Shown here: piece after piece, positions 25,275-34,110 of the stretch | Numbering within the stretch: position 1 is the first letter of the stretch | Layout: every line of letters begins with the position of its first letter | Source: Lachnospiraceae bacterium | Lineage (GTDB): Bacteria > Bacillota > Clostridia > Lachnospirales > Lachnospiraceae | NCBI GenBank assembly: GCA_023664345.1 | Contig: JAMPFQ010000008.1 | Coordinates: forward strand, 1-64,000 | Direction: 5' to 3' | Length of the DNA stretch: 64,000 bases | Program-made: the position numbers and the translations under genes | The notes under the pieces: generated by a model | The model's input: the letters and a program-made list of their open reading frames with translations, nothing else | Told to the model about the DNA's origin: nothing | Databases searched by the model: none

Positions 25275-26507
25275 TTATTCCCCATACCTCTCCGCCAGCC
25301 TCACCAGCAGTTCCGTAACCTTATCCATGTACTGGACGCAGGCGTATTCAAAGCGGCTGTGGCAGTTTGCGCCGCCGGTGCAGAGGTTCGGGCAGGGAAG
25401 TCCCATAAAGGAAAGCCGCGCACCATCGGTGCCGCCCCTGACAGGCGTTATCATGGGCTCTGTACCCATCTCCCGCAGGATATCCGAAGCATTTTTCATC
25501 AGATGCTCGTGGTCTTTCAGGATCTCTTTCATGTTGTAATAGGAATCTCTCACCTCGGCCACAACGGTTCCCTGGCCGTACTTTTCATTTAAGAAGTCGG
25601 CGCATTTCTGGAACATTGCTTTCTTCTGCTCGAACCGTTCCCTGCTGTGATCCCTGATGATATATTCAGCAACTGTCTTTTCCACATTGCCCGAAATCTG
25701 ATCCAGATGGAAAAATCCCTCGTACCCCTCCGTATATATGGGATTCTGGAACACGGGCAGCAGGCTCTGGAATTCCTGCGCCACCAGGATGGAATTGATC
25801 ATCTTGCCTTTCGCACCGCCGGGATGCACGCTGCGTCCATAGACCGTGAGCCTGCCGGAAGCCGCGTTAAAGGTCTCGTTCTCCAGTTCTCCCCATCCGC
25901 CGCCATCCACCGTGTAGGCAAAATCCGCCCCAAACAGTTTTACGTCAAAATGATCTGCGCCCTCCCCGATCTCCTCGTCGGGAGTGAAGCCTACCCGGAT
26001 CTTTCCGTGCTTTATTTCGGGATGCCGCAGCAGATATTCGCAGGCGCCCATGATCTCCGCGATGCCCGCCTTATCGTCCGATCCAAGGAGCGTAGTGCCG
26101 TCGGTGACGATGAGATCATAACCTTTCAGCTTTTTGATCTCCGGAAAATCAGCCGTAGAAAGCACGATATGTTCCGACTCGTTCAGCAGGATATCCTCCC
26201 CGTCATAATCTTCCACAATGCGGGGCTTCACGCCCGTGTCCGTCACCGCCGGGGAAGTGTCCATATGGGCGATGAATCCCAGCACCGGCGCGTCCTCACA
26301 GCCCTGGGACGCAGGGATGGAAGCATAGAGATAACAATGCTCCTTGTCATAAGTGATCTCCTCCGCCCCCATCTCCTTAAGCTGACGCTCCAGAAGCCGC
26401 GCTAGGTCATGCTGCTTCGCCGTGCTGGGGGTAGTCCCGGTGGTCTCGTCGGACTGGGTGTCTATGACCACATATTGTAAAAAATTTTCAATGGTCTTTG
26501 ACAACAT
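25275..26507 (-). CDS. pepT: Peptidase T (tripeptide aminopeptidase)
   Basis: Zinc aminopeptidase (410 aa) of the M20 family that releases the N-terminal residue of tripeptides in the cytoplasm. Metal and catalytic motifs are present: AHMDTSPA (about 85-92), LGSDDKAGIAEIM (about 145-157), and EEIGEGADHFD (about 183-193). Later motifs VDGGGWGELE and the C-terminal IRGGTDGARLSFMG-type segment (VRGGTDGARL) fit PepT rather than other M20 enzymes. Its upstream region is filled by the repeat cluster at 26526-26765, which must contain or replace its promoter. Confidence 0.95.
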   Translation of the reverse strand: MLSKTIENFLQYVVIDTQSDETTGTTPSTAKQHDLARLLERQLKEMGAEEITYDKEHCYLYASIPASQGCEDAPVLGFIAHMDTSPAVTDTGVKPRIVEDYDGEDILLNESEHIVLSTADFPEIKKLKGYDLIVTDGTTLLGSDDKAGIAEIMGACEYLLRHPEIKHGKIRVGFTPDEEIGEGADHFDVKLFGADFAYTVDGGGWGELENETFNAASGRLTVYGRSVHPGGAKGKMINSILVAQEFQSLLPVFQNPIYTEGYEGFFHLDQISGNVEKTVAEYIIRDHSRERFEQKKAMFQKCADFLNEKYGQGTVVAEVRDSYYNMKEILKDHEHLMKNASDILREMGTEPMITPVRGGTDGARLSFMGLPCPNLCTGGANCHSRFEYACVQYMDKVTELLVRLAERYGE

Positions 26508-26525
26508 GATATTTACCCTCTTTCT

Positions 26526-26765
26526 GTGTCAACATTTTACCATATTTCCGTGCGCTCCAGCGCACATGGACTCAGAAGTTGACACAATGCCTTTCCGTGT
26601 CAACATTTTACCATGATCTCGCAAGTCACGGGCAGAGACCCTGAACACCGCTGGTGTTCAGGGTTCGCTCCGCTCGTCAAATCCCCGAGAAAGCATCTGC
26701 TCGTGCAAGCACGGCATCTGCTTTTTCGGGCACTTGACTCTGCCCTTTGCGGACATTTTACCATG
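26526..26765. repeat. Cluster of short repeats and palindromes upstream of pepT
   Basis: Three copies of a CATTTTACCATG block (within 26526-26543, 26597-26614, 26751-26765), two of them preceded by GTGTCAA. An 8-bp dyad GTTGACAC (26578-26585) and GTGTCAAC (26597-26604), an 11-bp palindrome around 26639-26663 with a 3-nt loop, and a longer imperfect inverted repeat CCCGA...TCGGG (about 26683-26730). No open frame of note; 26508-26777 is otherwise empty. Confidence 0.6.
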
Positions 26766-26777
26766 TTTCCGAAATTC

Positions 26778-27602
26778 CTACAATTCTTTTTCCGAAACAA
26801 TCTGACTGCTTAACGCCGCCAACACGTCCGAAACTGTCATTTGGAAGCTGTCCGGAATTTCTTTTCTTGCAGGAAGTATCGCAAAAACTTTCTTCCCGGT
26901 CTCTGTCTCTGCTGTAAACTGCGGCGGTCTGAATTGAAGCGCCTGGCAAACCATCCTTTCAAAGGAAGAATAATCAATCGTATCCACAGTTCCCACATGA
27001 AAGATTCCGCACAGATCATAGTCAAGGATATATCTGGCATATTCCCCAATTTGTTTCGCGAACGTCACATTGATCGTGTAGTCGGGATAAGTAGGGTGCG
27101 GTTCCTCACTGCGGCTATGCAGTTTTAACTGCTGCACCCGTGGACAGACGGCATTCCAGACAGCCGCCAGCCGGAAGATTATCAACTGTTTTCCAAGCAG
27201 ATTCCCCAACATAACCTCGCAATCACGCTTGAAGCAACCATATTCTGACCCCGGCATTGGCACGTCGCTTTCCGTCCATGGCCTGGACAGATCGCCGTCA
27301 AATACATTTGCTGTGGATACATACAGTAACCGGCGCTGTTTTTCAGCTATCCACTGGGCTAACATTCTGTGAAATTTCATTTGAGCCTGATAATCTCCCC
27401 GAATGGAAGAAACTACAATTTCCGGATCCTCGCGGGATAATATTTCCATCAGTTTATCCGGCTCTTCCGCTGCCAGCTGATATCCGTTTTCCGGGGTGTG
27501 GTGCCCTGCTGTGGGCACGATTTGACAGCAGTCACCCAGCCCCTCGGTAATTGCCTGCCCTACCAGGCTGTTGCCCCCGATCAACAAAACTTTTCTTTTC
27601 AT
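26778..27602 (-). CDS. RmlD-like NAD(P)-dependent sugar-nucleotide reductase
   Basis: Extended short-chain dehydrogenase (274 aa from the ATG at 27602). The Rossmann motif is GGNSLVGQAI (about 8-17), and the family segments LLYVSTANVFDGD and EYGCFKRDCEVML supply Ser/Thr and a Tyr-x-x-x-Lys equivalent (YGCFK). The shape resembles dTDP-4-dehydrorhamnose reductase, but no other rhamnose genes are nearby, so the substrate is unknown. A promoter at 27642-27670 serves it alone. Confidence 0.75.
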   Translation of the reverse strand: MKRKVLLIGGNSLVGQAITEGLGDCCQIVPTAGHHTPENGYQLAAEEPDKLMEILSREDPEIVVSSIRGDYQAQMKFHRMLAQWIAEKQRRLLYVSTANVFDGDLSRPWTESDVPMPGSEYGCFKRDCEVMLGNLLGKQLIIFRLAAVWNAVCPRVQQLKLHSRSEEPHPTYPDYTINVTFAKQIGEYARYILDYDLCGIFHVGTVDTIDYSSFERMVCQALQFRPPQFTAETETGKKVFAILPARKEIPDSFQMTVSDVLAALSSQIVSEKEL

Positions 27603-27641
27603 TTGACCCGTCCTCATCAAATCCTGTATTTTTACTTACCA

Positions 27642-27670
27642 AGCATAACCCGGTTTTCACTTGTTGTCAA
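27642..27670 (-). promoter_or_regulatory. Promoter of the RmlD-like gene
   Basis: Minus strand TTGACA (27665-27670), 17-nt spacer, TATGCT (27642-27647), 40 nt from the start codon. Confidence 0.6.
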
Positions 27671-27775
27671 ATAGATACTGCAAGTCTGCATCAGCCCCAA
27701 ATGACGAATGCCGTATATATCGTAACAGTTCGGCGCGGAACTATTGCTAAATACCATTTTTCTGTCACCTTTCCA

Positions 27776-27804
27776 TGGTCATGCCGTAACCTCTGTGCTA
27801 TAAT
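27776..27804 (+). promoter_or_regulatory. Promoter of the ICMT-like gene
   Basis: Plus strand TGGTCA (27776-27781), 17-nt spacer, TATAAT (27799-27804), followed by GGAGG and the ATG at 27838. Upstream at 27719-27735 lies a decayed copy of the CGTAACAGTTC palindrome arm seen at 17530. Confidence 0.6.
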
Positions 27805-27837
27805 GATATTCAACCGACATTTATCAGGGAGGCATAT

Positions 27838-28509
27838 ATGACCGGGAAATTATTTTGCCAGGCAATCATAAAATTCATAACGGGCATCTTGATCGTTGGT
27901 GTTCTTCTGTTCTTGCCCGCAGGAACCTTTGCCTATCGGCAGGCCTGGCTTCTGCTGGCAGTGCTCTTTCTTCCCATGTTTTTCTCCGGTATTGTCATGA
28001 TGTTGAAAGATCCGGAATTACTGCGGAAAAGACTGAATGCCAATGAGAAAGAAACGGAACAGAAACAGGTCATAGCGCTTTCCGGCATCATGTTCCTGGC
28101 GGCGTTCATGATTGCAGGACTGAACATCCGGTTTGGCTTGCTGATACTGCCAGCATGGCTTTCTTATACAGCCGCAATCATCTTCCTGGCCGCTTATGTC
28201 CTCTATGCGGAAGTCCTCAGGGAAAACAGGTATCTTTCAAGGACGATTGAAATACAGGAAGACCAGAAAGTGATCGACACCGGATTGTACGGAATCGTCC
28301 GGCACCCCATGTATACGGCGACGCTGTTTCTTTTCCTCTCCATGCCGCTTATTCTGGGTTCCGTGTTCTCATTTTTGATCCTGTTGCTTTACATTCCGAT
28401 CACACGAAAGAGAATCCAGAATGAAGAAAAAGTGCTGGAACAGGGATTAAAAGGATATCCTGAATATGAAAAAAAGGTAAAATACAGGATGATACCTTAT
28501 ATTTGGTAG
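27838..28509 (+). CDS. Isoprenylcysteine carboxyl methyltransferase-like membrane protein
   Basis: Integral membrane protein (223 aa) with about five helices. The C-terminal part holds the ICMT/PEMT-type signature: LSRTIEIQEDQKVIDTGLYG followed by VRHPMY (His and Pro of the SAM site) and EEKVLEQGLKGYPEYEKKVKYRMIP split across the end. Bacterial members methylate small molecules or have unknown substrates; true protein prenyl substrates are not expected. ATG with GGAGG. It is the first of two plus-strand genes in a mostly minus-strand region. Confidence 0.82.
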   Translation: MTGKLFCQAIIKFITGILIVGVLLFLPAGTFAYRQAWLLLAVLFLPMFFSGIVMMLKDPELLRKRLNANEKETEQKQVIALSGIMFLAAFMIAGLNIRFGLLILPAWLSYTAAIIFLAAYVLYAEVLRENRYLSRTIEIQEDQKVIDTGLYGIVRHPMYTATLFLFLSMPLILGSVFSFLILLLYIPITRKRIQNEEKVLEQGLKGYPEYEKKVKYRMIPYIW

Positions 28510-28573
28510 GCAGACCATATCCTGATCATAAGGTCAGGTAGACCTAAAAATAATAGAAAGGAATCAGCAGACG

Positions 28574-29155
28574 ATGGAAAAATTTTGTTTTGAAATTCCC
28601 AGCATCGCCAGAAAAGAAGACGCCATAGCATTCATAAATGAATATTACGAGTTCAAATCCGAAATAAGCGGCTCCGGGGGATTACATAAATTCCTGGATG
28701 ACTATGAGGGCTGGCTGGACAAACTGCAAAGAGATCAGGCCAGAACAGTCAGCGAAAAAAGAGTACCGTCAAGAACTTACTTCCTGGTCAGGAAAAATGA
28801 TAACAAAATCATCGGTATGACCAATATAAGATTAGTCCTAAACGAGACCCTGAAAAAACGCGGAGGACATATCGGCTACAGCATCAGACCCACGGAAAGA
28901 GGAAAAGGATATAATAAGATAAACCTGTACTCAGGCCTGAAAGTATGCCAGGAACACAACATCCCTAAAGTCCTGATGGATGCGGACCAATCCAATCCCG
29001 CCTCATGGAAAACAATGGAAGCCTTAGGCGGCATAAAAACAAGAGAATACCTTGACGAAGAAAACGCCCGCAACATCGTCAAAGCCTACGAGATCGACGT
29101 AAATAAAAGCCTGCGCGATTATTCCGCCATCTACGAGCCCATGCTGGAACAATGA
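28574..29155 (+). CDS. GNAT family acetyltransferase
   Basis: GNAT protein of 193 aa. The domain centre reads GGHIGYSIRPTERGKGYNKINL (acetyl-CoA binding, about 97-118), then NIPKVLMDADQSNPASWKTMEALGG, the usual helix and strand before the C terminus. It is 64 nt after the methyltransferase gene on the same strand, with AAAGGAA upstream of the ATG. A palindrome CCCCGCAGC/GCTGCGGGG follows the stop. Substrate unknown. Confidence 0.82.
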   Translation: MEKFCFEIPSIARKEDAIAFINEYYEFKSEISGSGGLHKFLDDYEGWLDKLQRDQARTVSEKRVPSRTYFLVRKNDNKIIGMTNIRLVLNETLKKRGGHIGYSIRPTERGKGYNKINLYSGLKVCQEHNIPKVLMDADQSNPASWKTMEALGGIKTREYLDEENARNIVKAYEIDVNKSLRDYSAIYEPMLEQ

Positions 29156-29160
29156 AATTC

Positions 29161-29180
29161 CCCCGCAGCTTGCTGCGGGG
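29161..29180 (+). terminator. GC hairpin after the acetyltransferase gene
   Basis: CCCCGCAGC, TT, GCTGCGGGG directly after the stop codon at 29155. It lacks a T-run on either strand, so it may be a 3' end stabiliser. Similar sequences occur around 55243-55297. I see no gene in 29181-29330. Confidence 0.4.
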
Positions 29181-29330
29181 AATTAAACCCTTCTTTAGAT
29201 TAAAACCAGAAAAGCACAAAAATGAATAAAAAGTTTCAAAACAAACCATACAACATAAACAACTCCCCCAAAATGCCACAAATCCTGCAAATCACCCCAA
29301 CATCCGCCCTGATGCCGTCCCATTCCGTCC

Positions 29331-30770
29331 TTATCCCCCATACTCCCGTATCCTCCCGCACACCCCTCCCGACAGCCAGAGCACGCAGACCAGGTTCGGC
29401 ACCGCCATCAGCGCATTACAGATATCCGACAGGTTCCACACCACCTCCAGCGAGCACACGCACCCCACAAACGCCATCAGCGCATACACAAAGCGGTACC
29501 AGATATTATAAACCACTTTCCCCCTCATCAAAAACTCAAATGCCCTCTCCCCCTGATACGCCCAGCCCGCGATGGTGGCAAAGGCAAACAGCACGATACT
29601 TACGCTGATGAACTTCTCCCCCCAGTCCCCCAGCGTGCTCTGAAATGCCGCAAGGGTCAGCGCCGTCCCGGTCAAAGGATTCCCTTTCGCGTCCGTCATG
29701 CCAAAAGCCCCCGATACCGCCAATGCCAGACCGGTCAGGGAACACATAACCACCGTATCCAAAAACACCCCCATCATGCTGATATACCCCTGCCTCACGG
29801 GATCCTCCGTATCCGCCGCCGCTGCGGAAATCCCTGCGGCGCCAAGCCCGGCCTCATTGGAAAAGATTCCCCGGGAAACGCCCCAGCGCAGGGACTGTCC
29901 TGCGGATACCAGAACCGTGCCGAATAATCCCCCTGACACCGCCCGGGGACAAAACGCCGCCGTCAGGATTCCTCCCAGGGCAAGGGGAATGTTCTGCCAG
30001 TGGGTCACGATCACCGCAACAGTTCCCAGCAGGTAAAAGATTCCCATAAAGGGCACCATCAGCCGGGTCAGTTTCGCGATATGACTGATCCCGCCCAGCA
30101 CGATCAGGATCGTCAGCACCGTCACTGCCAGTGCCGTCGCTGCCTTGGGCACCTGAAAGGTAACATTCAGGGCGTCCGCAATAGAGTTTGCCTGAGTCAT
30201 GTTTCCCATGCCAAAGGAAGCAAAAACCGCAAACAGCGCAAAAAGAAATCCGAGTATCCTCCCCGGCAGCTTCCCCGGAAGCGCCGTCACCATGGTATAC
30301 ATGGGGCCGCCCACCGTCTGCCCCGCTTCGTTTTTGCTTCGATATGTAACGGATAAGGTGCTCTCCACCAGCTTCGTCGCCATGCCGATAAGGCTGGCGG
30401 CCACCATCCAGAACAAGGCTCCCGGCCCGCCCAGCGCCATGGCCGTAGCTACCCCTATGATATTGCCCGTCCCCATGGTGGCAGCCAGTTCCGTAGTCAG
30501 GGAGGAAAGAGCCGATATCTGACCGGAGGCAGCGGAACGCTTCCGCACATGCCGGGACGGTCTACGTACTGACGGCACCGACTCTTTCCCCCGTGCAGCA
30601 GGCCTTTGCTTCTCCCTGCCCAGCGCACAGGCGAAGGCAAATTTCAGGTTTTTAAGAGGCAGGAACCGCAGCCTGACCATCAGGTAAATCCCCGTACCCA
30701 GCAGCAGGAACAACAGCCACGGCCCCCACACAAGGTCGTCGATCCTCCTGATCCATTCTTCCAATTTCAA
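29331..30770 (-). CDS. AGCS family sodium/alanine (glycine) symporter
   Basis: Amino acid carrier protein with about 11 membrane helices. Signatures are the N-terminal VWGPWLLFLLLGTGIYL, AATMGTGNIIGVATAMALGGPGALFW (split over one helix) and FSNEAGLGAAGISAAAA. I prefer the TTG at 30770 (479 aa), because AGAGG lies 9 nt upstream and the distance to the first helix is then normal; an ATG at 30791 lies inside a hairpin and lacks a site. Imports small neutral amino acids with Na+. Upstream is the two-component gene cluster, separated by a hairpin. Confidence 0.9.
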   Translation of the reverse strand: MKLEEWIRRIDDLVWGPWLLFLLLGTGIYLMVRLRFLPLKNLKFAFACALGREKQRPAARGKESVPSVRRPSRHVRKRSAASGQISALSSLTTELAATMGTGNIIGVATAMALGGPGALFWMVAASLIGMATKLVESTLSVTYRSKNEAGQTVGGPMYTMVTALPGKLPGRILGFLFALFAVFASFGMGNMTQANSIADALNVTFQVPKAATALAVTVLTILIVLGGISHIAKLTRLMVPFMGIFYLLGTVAVIVTHWQNIPLALGGILTAAFCPRAVSGGLFGTVLVSAGQSLRWGVSRGIFSNEAGLGAAGISAAAADTEDPVRQGYISMMGVFLDTVVMCSLTGLALAVSGAFGMTDAKGNPLTGTALTLAAFQSTLGDWGEKFISVSIVLFAFATIAGWAYQGERAFEFLMRGKVVYNIWYRFVYALMAFVGCVCSLEVVWNLSDICNALMAVPNLVCVLWLSGGVCGRIREYGG

Positions 30771-30779
30771 TAGATAAAA

Positions 30780-30816
30780 CCTCTGTACCATTTTTAACAA
30801 TATATCGGTACAGAGG
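30780..30816 (-). terminator. Hairpin between the two-component operon and the symporter gene
   Basis: Ten-base-pair perfect stem (CCTCTGTACC/GGTACAGAGG at 30780-30789 and 30807-30816), 17-nt loop, followed on the minus strand by TTTTAT. It can end the upstream operon. Its second arm also contains AGAGG, the likely ribosome binding site of the symporter. Confidence 0.65.
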
Positions 30817-30821
30817 CTTGA

Positions 30822-31898
30822 TTATTCCTGTGATCGCGATTCTTCCTCCGCTTGGAATTCCGGGATCAGTTCATAGATTGCCGGAAACCCTACGGTAATA
30901 TTGCGGATCTTCCATGGATAATAAACGGACTCGGGCATCTGCATCCGGAAGATCAGGCGTCCCTCCCCATAGGGGAATGTGTATTCCAGCCTGTTTCCGC
31001 CATCCCATACCAGCATTGTGGGATGGATCCGCAAAAAATCCAGCCACTGTTCTTCCTCCTCATCCGCAACCCCAAGCTTTAACCTGAGTTCAGAGAACGC
31101 CGCGTCACCGATCTCCATCCCGGCGAAATCTGTGGTATATCCATAGATGCTCCCGACGGCGTTGTGATACAGATCGTAATATTGAAAGAAATTCGATTCC
31201 GTCAGGCCGCTGTAAAGATACGCAAGTATCATCCACCCTTCCTCATCCAGGATATCTTCCGCAGTGACGCCTAAAAATTCTTCCAGGCTGTGCTCACTGT
31301 AAGAATACTCCGGAATGGTTGCGCCCGTATCCGCCCGCAGCCCGTACAGTTCCCCCGTATTCGCCTCCAAAAGCAGCTTATAAGTTCCTATGGACTCGTC
31401 AGGATTTTCCAGTTCGATATACCACAGGATAAAATTCACGCCCTTGGCGTAATCATCGCTGTAGATCACATACTGTTTCCATGCAGTGACCTGGCACTGA
31501 AAGATCCTGTCCGTGATCAGCCCCGCTTCCAGAAGCGCCAGGATGCGGTCATTATACAATCCGTTGTCCGAATACAGGAAATCCTGCAGTCCGGCTGTAT
31601 CGGTCAGTTCTTCCGACGCCACATAATAATGGGTGCTCCCGTCCTGGTTCTCCGCAAAATTGATCATCCGCTGGTAAAAGGAGGATTCATAGTTGGTGCT
31701 CAGCACAGCCACATCCACGTTTTCCCGCTCCTCTAGCACCGTGTCACTGCACCGCACGCTGTCCTGAATGCCAAAGAACCATCCCGGACTGAAAAAGGCC
31801 ATGCCCACTAAAGCTGTGAGCGTCAGTATGGACACGGCGTAGACCATTCTGGCCTGCGGCTTATTCCTGCGCCTGCTTTGCTTTCTTTTTCCGCTCAT
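30822..31898 (-). CDS. Membrane-anchored extracytoplasmic protein coupled to a histidine kinase
   Basis: I do not recognise the domain. The 358-aa protein has a strongly basic N terminus (KRKQSRRRNK), one membrane helix (about 18-40), and a large acidic, Tyr-rich extracellular region. Its start codon lies 38 nt inside the end of the kinase gene, so the two are translationally coupled. This layout (regulator, kinase, bitopic protein with a big external domain) recalls YycH/YycI accessory proteins of the WalK kinase, but sequence similarity is not evident. A sensing or kinase-restraining role is inference. Confidence 0.65.
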   Translation of the reverse strand: MSGKRKQSRRRNKPQARMVYAVSILTLTALVGMAFFSPGWFFGIQDSVRCSDTVLEERENVDVAVLSTNYESSFYQRMINFAENQDGSTHYYVASEELTDTAGLQDFLYSDNGLYNDRILALLEAGLITDRIFQCQVTAWKQYVIYSDDYAKGVNFILWYIELENPDESIGTYKLLLEANTGELYGLRADTGATIPEYSYSEHSLEEFLGVTAEDILDEEGWMILAYLYSGLTESNFFQYYDLYHNAVGSIYGYTTDFAGMEIGDAAFSELRLKLGVADEEEEQWLDFLRIHPTMLVWDGGNRLEYTFPYGEGRLIFRMQMPESVYYPWKIRNITVGFPAIYELIPEFQAEEESRSQE

Positions 31899-33348
31899 CT
31901 GTTTTTTCCTTCTTCGGCAATACCGCCGGAAACACTACCTTCATGACCGTTCCCTCACCCAGCTTGCTGTCGATCTTCAGCACACCGTCGTGAAGCTTGA
32001 TGATCTTATGACACAACGCCATGCCGATTCCCGCGCCGCCCTCCCTGCGGGAACGGGACTTGTCAACCATGTAGAACGCCTCCGTGATGCGGCTGATCTC
32101 CTCCTGCGGAATGCCTCGTCCGTTGTCCACTACCTTGATCTCGTACCTGCCGTCTTCCAGATTTTTCCCTTTCAGCCAGATGAACCCGCGATCCCCCTTA
32201 TCCATGGCTTTCGCCGCGTTATCCAGCAGATTGTATAATAAGGACAGCAAAAGTTCCATGTCCCCCAGGATCATGCCCTTATCCATATCCACTTTTCCAT
32301 GGATATTTTTCTGCGCCCAGATGGGCCGCACGGTAGCCCTGATATTCTCCTCCAGAAGCTTCGCCTGGATCGGCCTGTTTTCCAGGGGGTTCTTGTCCAT
32401 GCTGACCAGTTCCAGCAGCTTATACGACAGGCTCTCCAGGCGCTTTCCCTGGCTGTAGATGTAGAAAGTAGCCTCTGCACGCTCTTCCTCCGATATCTTC
32501 ATGGAATTCATCATATCCGCGTAACCGATGATGGAAGTCAGCGGCGTTTTCAGTTCATGGGCAAAAGCGGCTGTGAAATCCTCTTTCTGCTTTGCCTCCA
32601 GCGCCTTTGCCTCCGCCTGCTCCACCAGTCTGTCCGCCATGCGGTTAAAATTCCGCGCCAGTTCTCCGATCTCGTCCCCGCTCTTGTTGGAAGAACGCAG
32701 TTCCATCCGTCCGTCCGCGATCTGTTTTGCCACCCGGTCCAGGCTGCGGATGGGTCTGGTGATATATCTGGACAGCCCGTAAATACCGATGCTGCCCACC
32801 GCCAGCAGGCCAAGAAGCGCGGTGCGGTACTGCCGCAGCAGATCCTGACGATTTTCATAGATCGGCGTCAGTTCCCGGCACAGACCCAGATACAGGGGAT
32901 TCTGCGCCGCAGTAGTGACGGTGACCGTGAACATATAGTAGGCGTCCTCAAATCTCCTGATGCAATAGCCGTATGTGTTCCCCGCCCTCGCCATGGAATC
33001 CGCCAGACTGCCGATCTCCCCGTCAAATCCTCCCCTGACCGTGAAATCTTCCCCGGCGAAATAAGAGCCGTCCTCCTTGAGCACGAAAAGGCGGCTGCCA
33101 TCGCGCTCCACACTGTCCGTGATGCTGTCCAGGGTCCGGCTGACTGCGTAATCCCCACCGAATTCCTCCATGGAGCGGTAGCCCATCTCAAACAGAAAGG
33201 CGAACATCCTGCTCTCGCTGTTCCCCCTCTCGATCTCCTTGTCGAGAAGCTGTGAAAAATTGGAGAAAAGCAGCCAGCTTCCGAAAACCATGAAGATCAC
33301 AGTCAATAATGCAGTTGTGGCAAGAAACAGCTTGTCCGAAAATCTCAT
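31861..33348 (-). CDS. Sensor histidine kinase
   Basis: Membrane kinase of 495 aa. Two helices (about 10-30 and 175-192) flank an extracellular domain of about 145 residues. HAMP follows (about 193-245), then HisKA with the phospho-acceptor in FAHELKTPLTSIIGY (about 267-281), and HATPase_c with DNAAKAMDKG (N box), VDNGRGIP (G1) and GGAGIGMALC (G2). The start overlaps the response regulator stop in ATGA. There is no PAS domain. The external ligand is unknown. Confidence 0.95.
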   Translation of the reverse strand: MRFSDKLFLATTALLTVIFMVFGSWLLFSNFSQLLDKEIERGNSESRMFAFLFEMGYRSMEEFGGDYAVSRTLDSITDSVERDGSRLFVLKEDGSYFAGEDFTVRGGFDGEIGSLADSMARAGNTYGYCIRRFEDAYYMFTVTVTTAAQNPLYLGLCRELTPIYENRQDLLRQYRTALLGLLAVGSIGIYGLSRYITRPIRSLDRVAKQIADGRMELRSSNKSGDEIGELARNFNRMADRLVEQAEAKALEAKQKEDFTAAFAHELKTPLTSIIGYADMMNSMKISEEERAEATFYIYSQGKRLESLSYKLLELVSMDKNPLENRPIQAKLLEENIRATVRPIWAQKNIHGKVDMDKGMILGDMELLLSLLYNLLDNAAKAMDKGDRGFIWLKGKNLEDGRYEIKVVDNGRGIPQEEISRITEAFYMVDKSRSRREGGAGIGMALCHKIIKLHDGVLKIDSKLGEGTVMKVVFPAVLPKKEKTDERKKKAKQAQE

Positions 33349-34001
33349 TCTGCCTCCAGGCGATAACCTACCTTATACACCGCGGAAATCTCGTTGTCCC
33401 AGTTCAGCTTCTTTTTCAGCCTCTGGATATGCAGGTCCACGGTCCTGCTCTGTCCCATATATTCCCCGCCCCAGACCGTCTCGTAGATGGTCTCGCGGTA
33501 CAGCGCGATATTACGGTTCCTGACAAGCAGAAGCAGCAGGTCGAATTCCTTCATGGTAAGGGGAATCTGCTCCCCGTCTCTGGTGACGGCCCTGGAAGCA
33601 GTATCGATGACAATATCGAAGACTTCCATCACGCTCTCCGTCTTGTGATACCTGCGCAGGACGGCCTCCACCCTGGCCAGCAGTTCTACGATCTCAAAAG
33701 GCTTGGTGAGGTAATCGTCCGCCCCCATCCTCAGCCCCTTTACTTTATTCTCCGTAGTCCCCAGGGCTGTCAGGAAGATCACTGGCAGTTCCAGCGTCCT
33801 GGCGTAGTCCATCAGTTCATAGCCGTTGATCCCCGGAAGCATCACATCCAGCAGCACCAGATCCGGTTTCTCCTTTTCCATATAGTCTGCGGCGGTTTCC
33901 CCGTCCGCCGCCCAGATACAGCTGTAGCCCGCCCTCCTGAGATTCATTTTGATCAGATTGGCGATAGGCTCCTCATCCTCCGCGATCAAAATCTTTAACA
34001 T
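33345..34001 (-). CDS. OmpR/PhoB-family response regulator
   Basis: Two-domain regulator of 218 aa. The receiver has the acidic pair EDEE (about 8-11), phospho-acceptor Asp in LVLLDVMLPGINGYEL (about 46-61), Thr in FLTALG and Lys in YLTKPFEIVELLARV. The winged-helix DNA-binding domain (about 122-216) ends with SRTVDLHIQRLKKKL and VYKVGYRLE. It is first in the operon with the kinase and the bitopic protein. Three direct repeats with an 11-bp period lie 77-107 nt upstream, a likely binding site for its own dimer. Confidence 0.95.
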   Translation of the reverse strand: MLKILIAEDEEPIANLIKMNLRRAGYSCIWAADGETAADYMEKEKPDLVLLDVMLPGINGYELMDYARTLELPVIFLTALGTTENKVKGLRMGADDYLTKPFEIVELLARVEAVLRRYHKTESVMEVFDIVIDTASRAVTRDGEQIPLTMKEFDLLLLLVRNRNIALYRETIYETVWGGEYMGQSRTVDLHIQRLKKKLNWDNEISAVYKVGYRLEAE

Positions 34002-34077
34002 CCTGCTCCCCCGTTTCCGTCAGTCTATCCGAAACCGATATTTATCCTGAAAATATGTCTGATCCCGAACAATGATA

Positions 34078-34108
34078 TTTTGTACCATTTTTGTATCGGT
34101 TTTGTATC
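34078..34108 (-). promoter_or_regulatory. Three 11-bp-spaced direct repeats, likely response regulator box
   Basis: On the plus strand: TTTTGTACC (34078-34086), TTTTGTATC (34089-34097), TTTTGTATC (34100-34108), exact 11-bp period. OmpR-family regulators bind such repeats, and the TGTAyC-N5-TGTATC core is close to the WalR box TGTWAH-N5-TGTWAH. It is located immediately before the regulator gene, so autoregulation is likely. Confidence 0.65.
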
Positions 34109-34110
34109 AT

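Noticed and set aside
29222..29608. Plus-strand frame of 128 codons after the GNAT gene
   Set aside because: It overlaps the AGCS symporter in antisense, is Pro/Ser/Thr-rich with no domain, and has no ribosome binding site.
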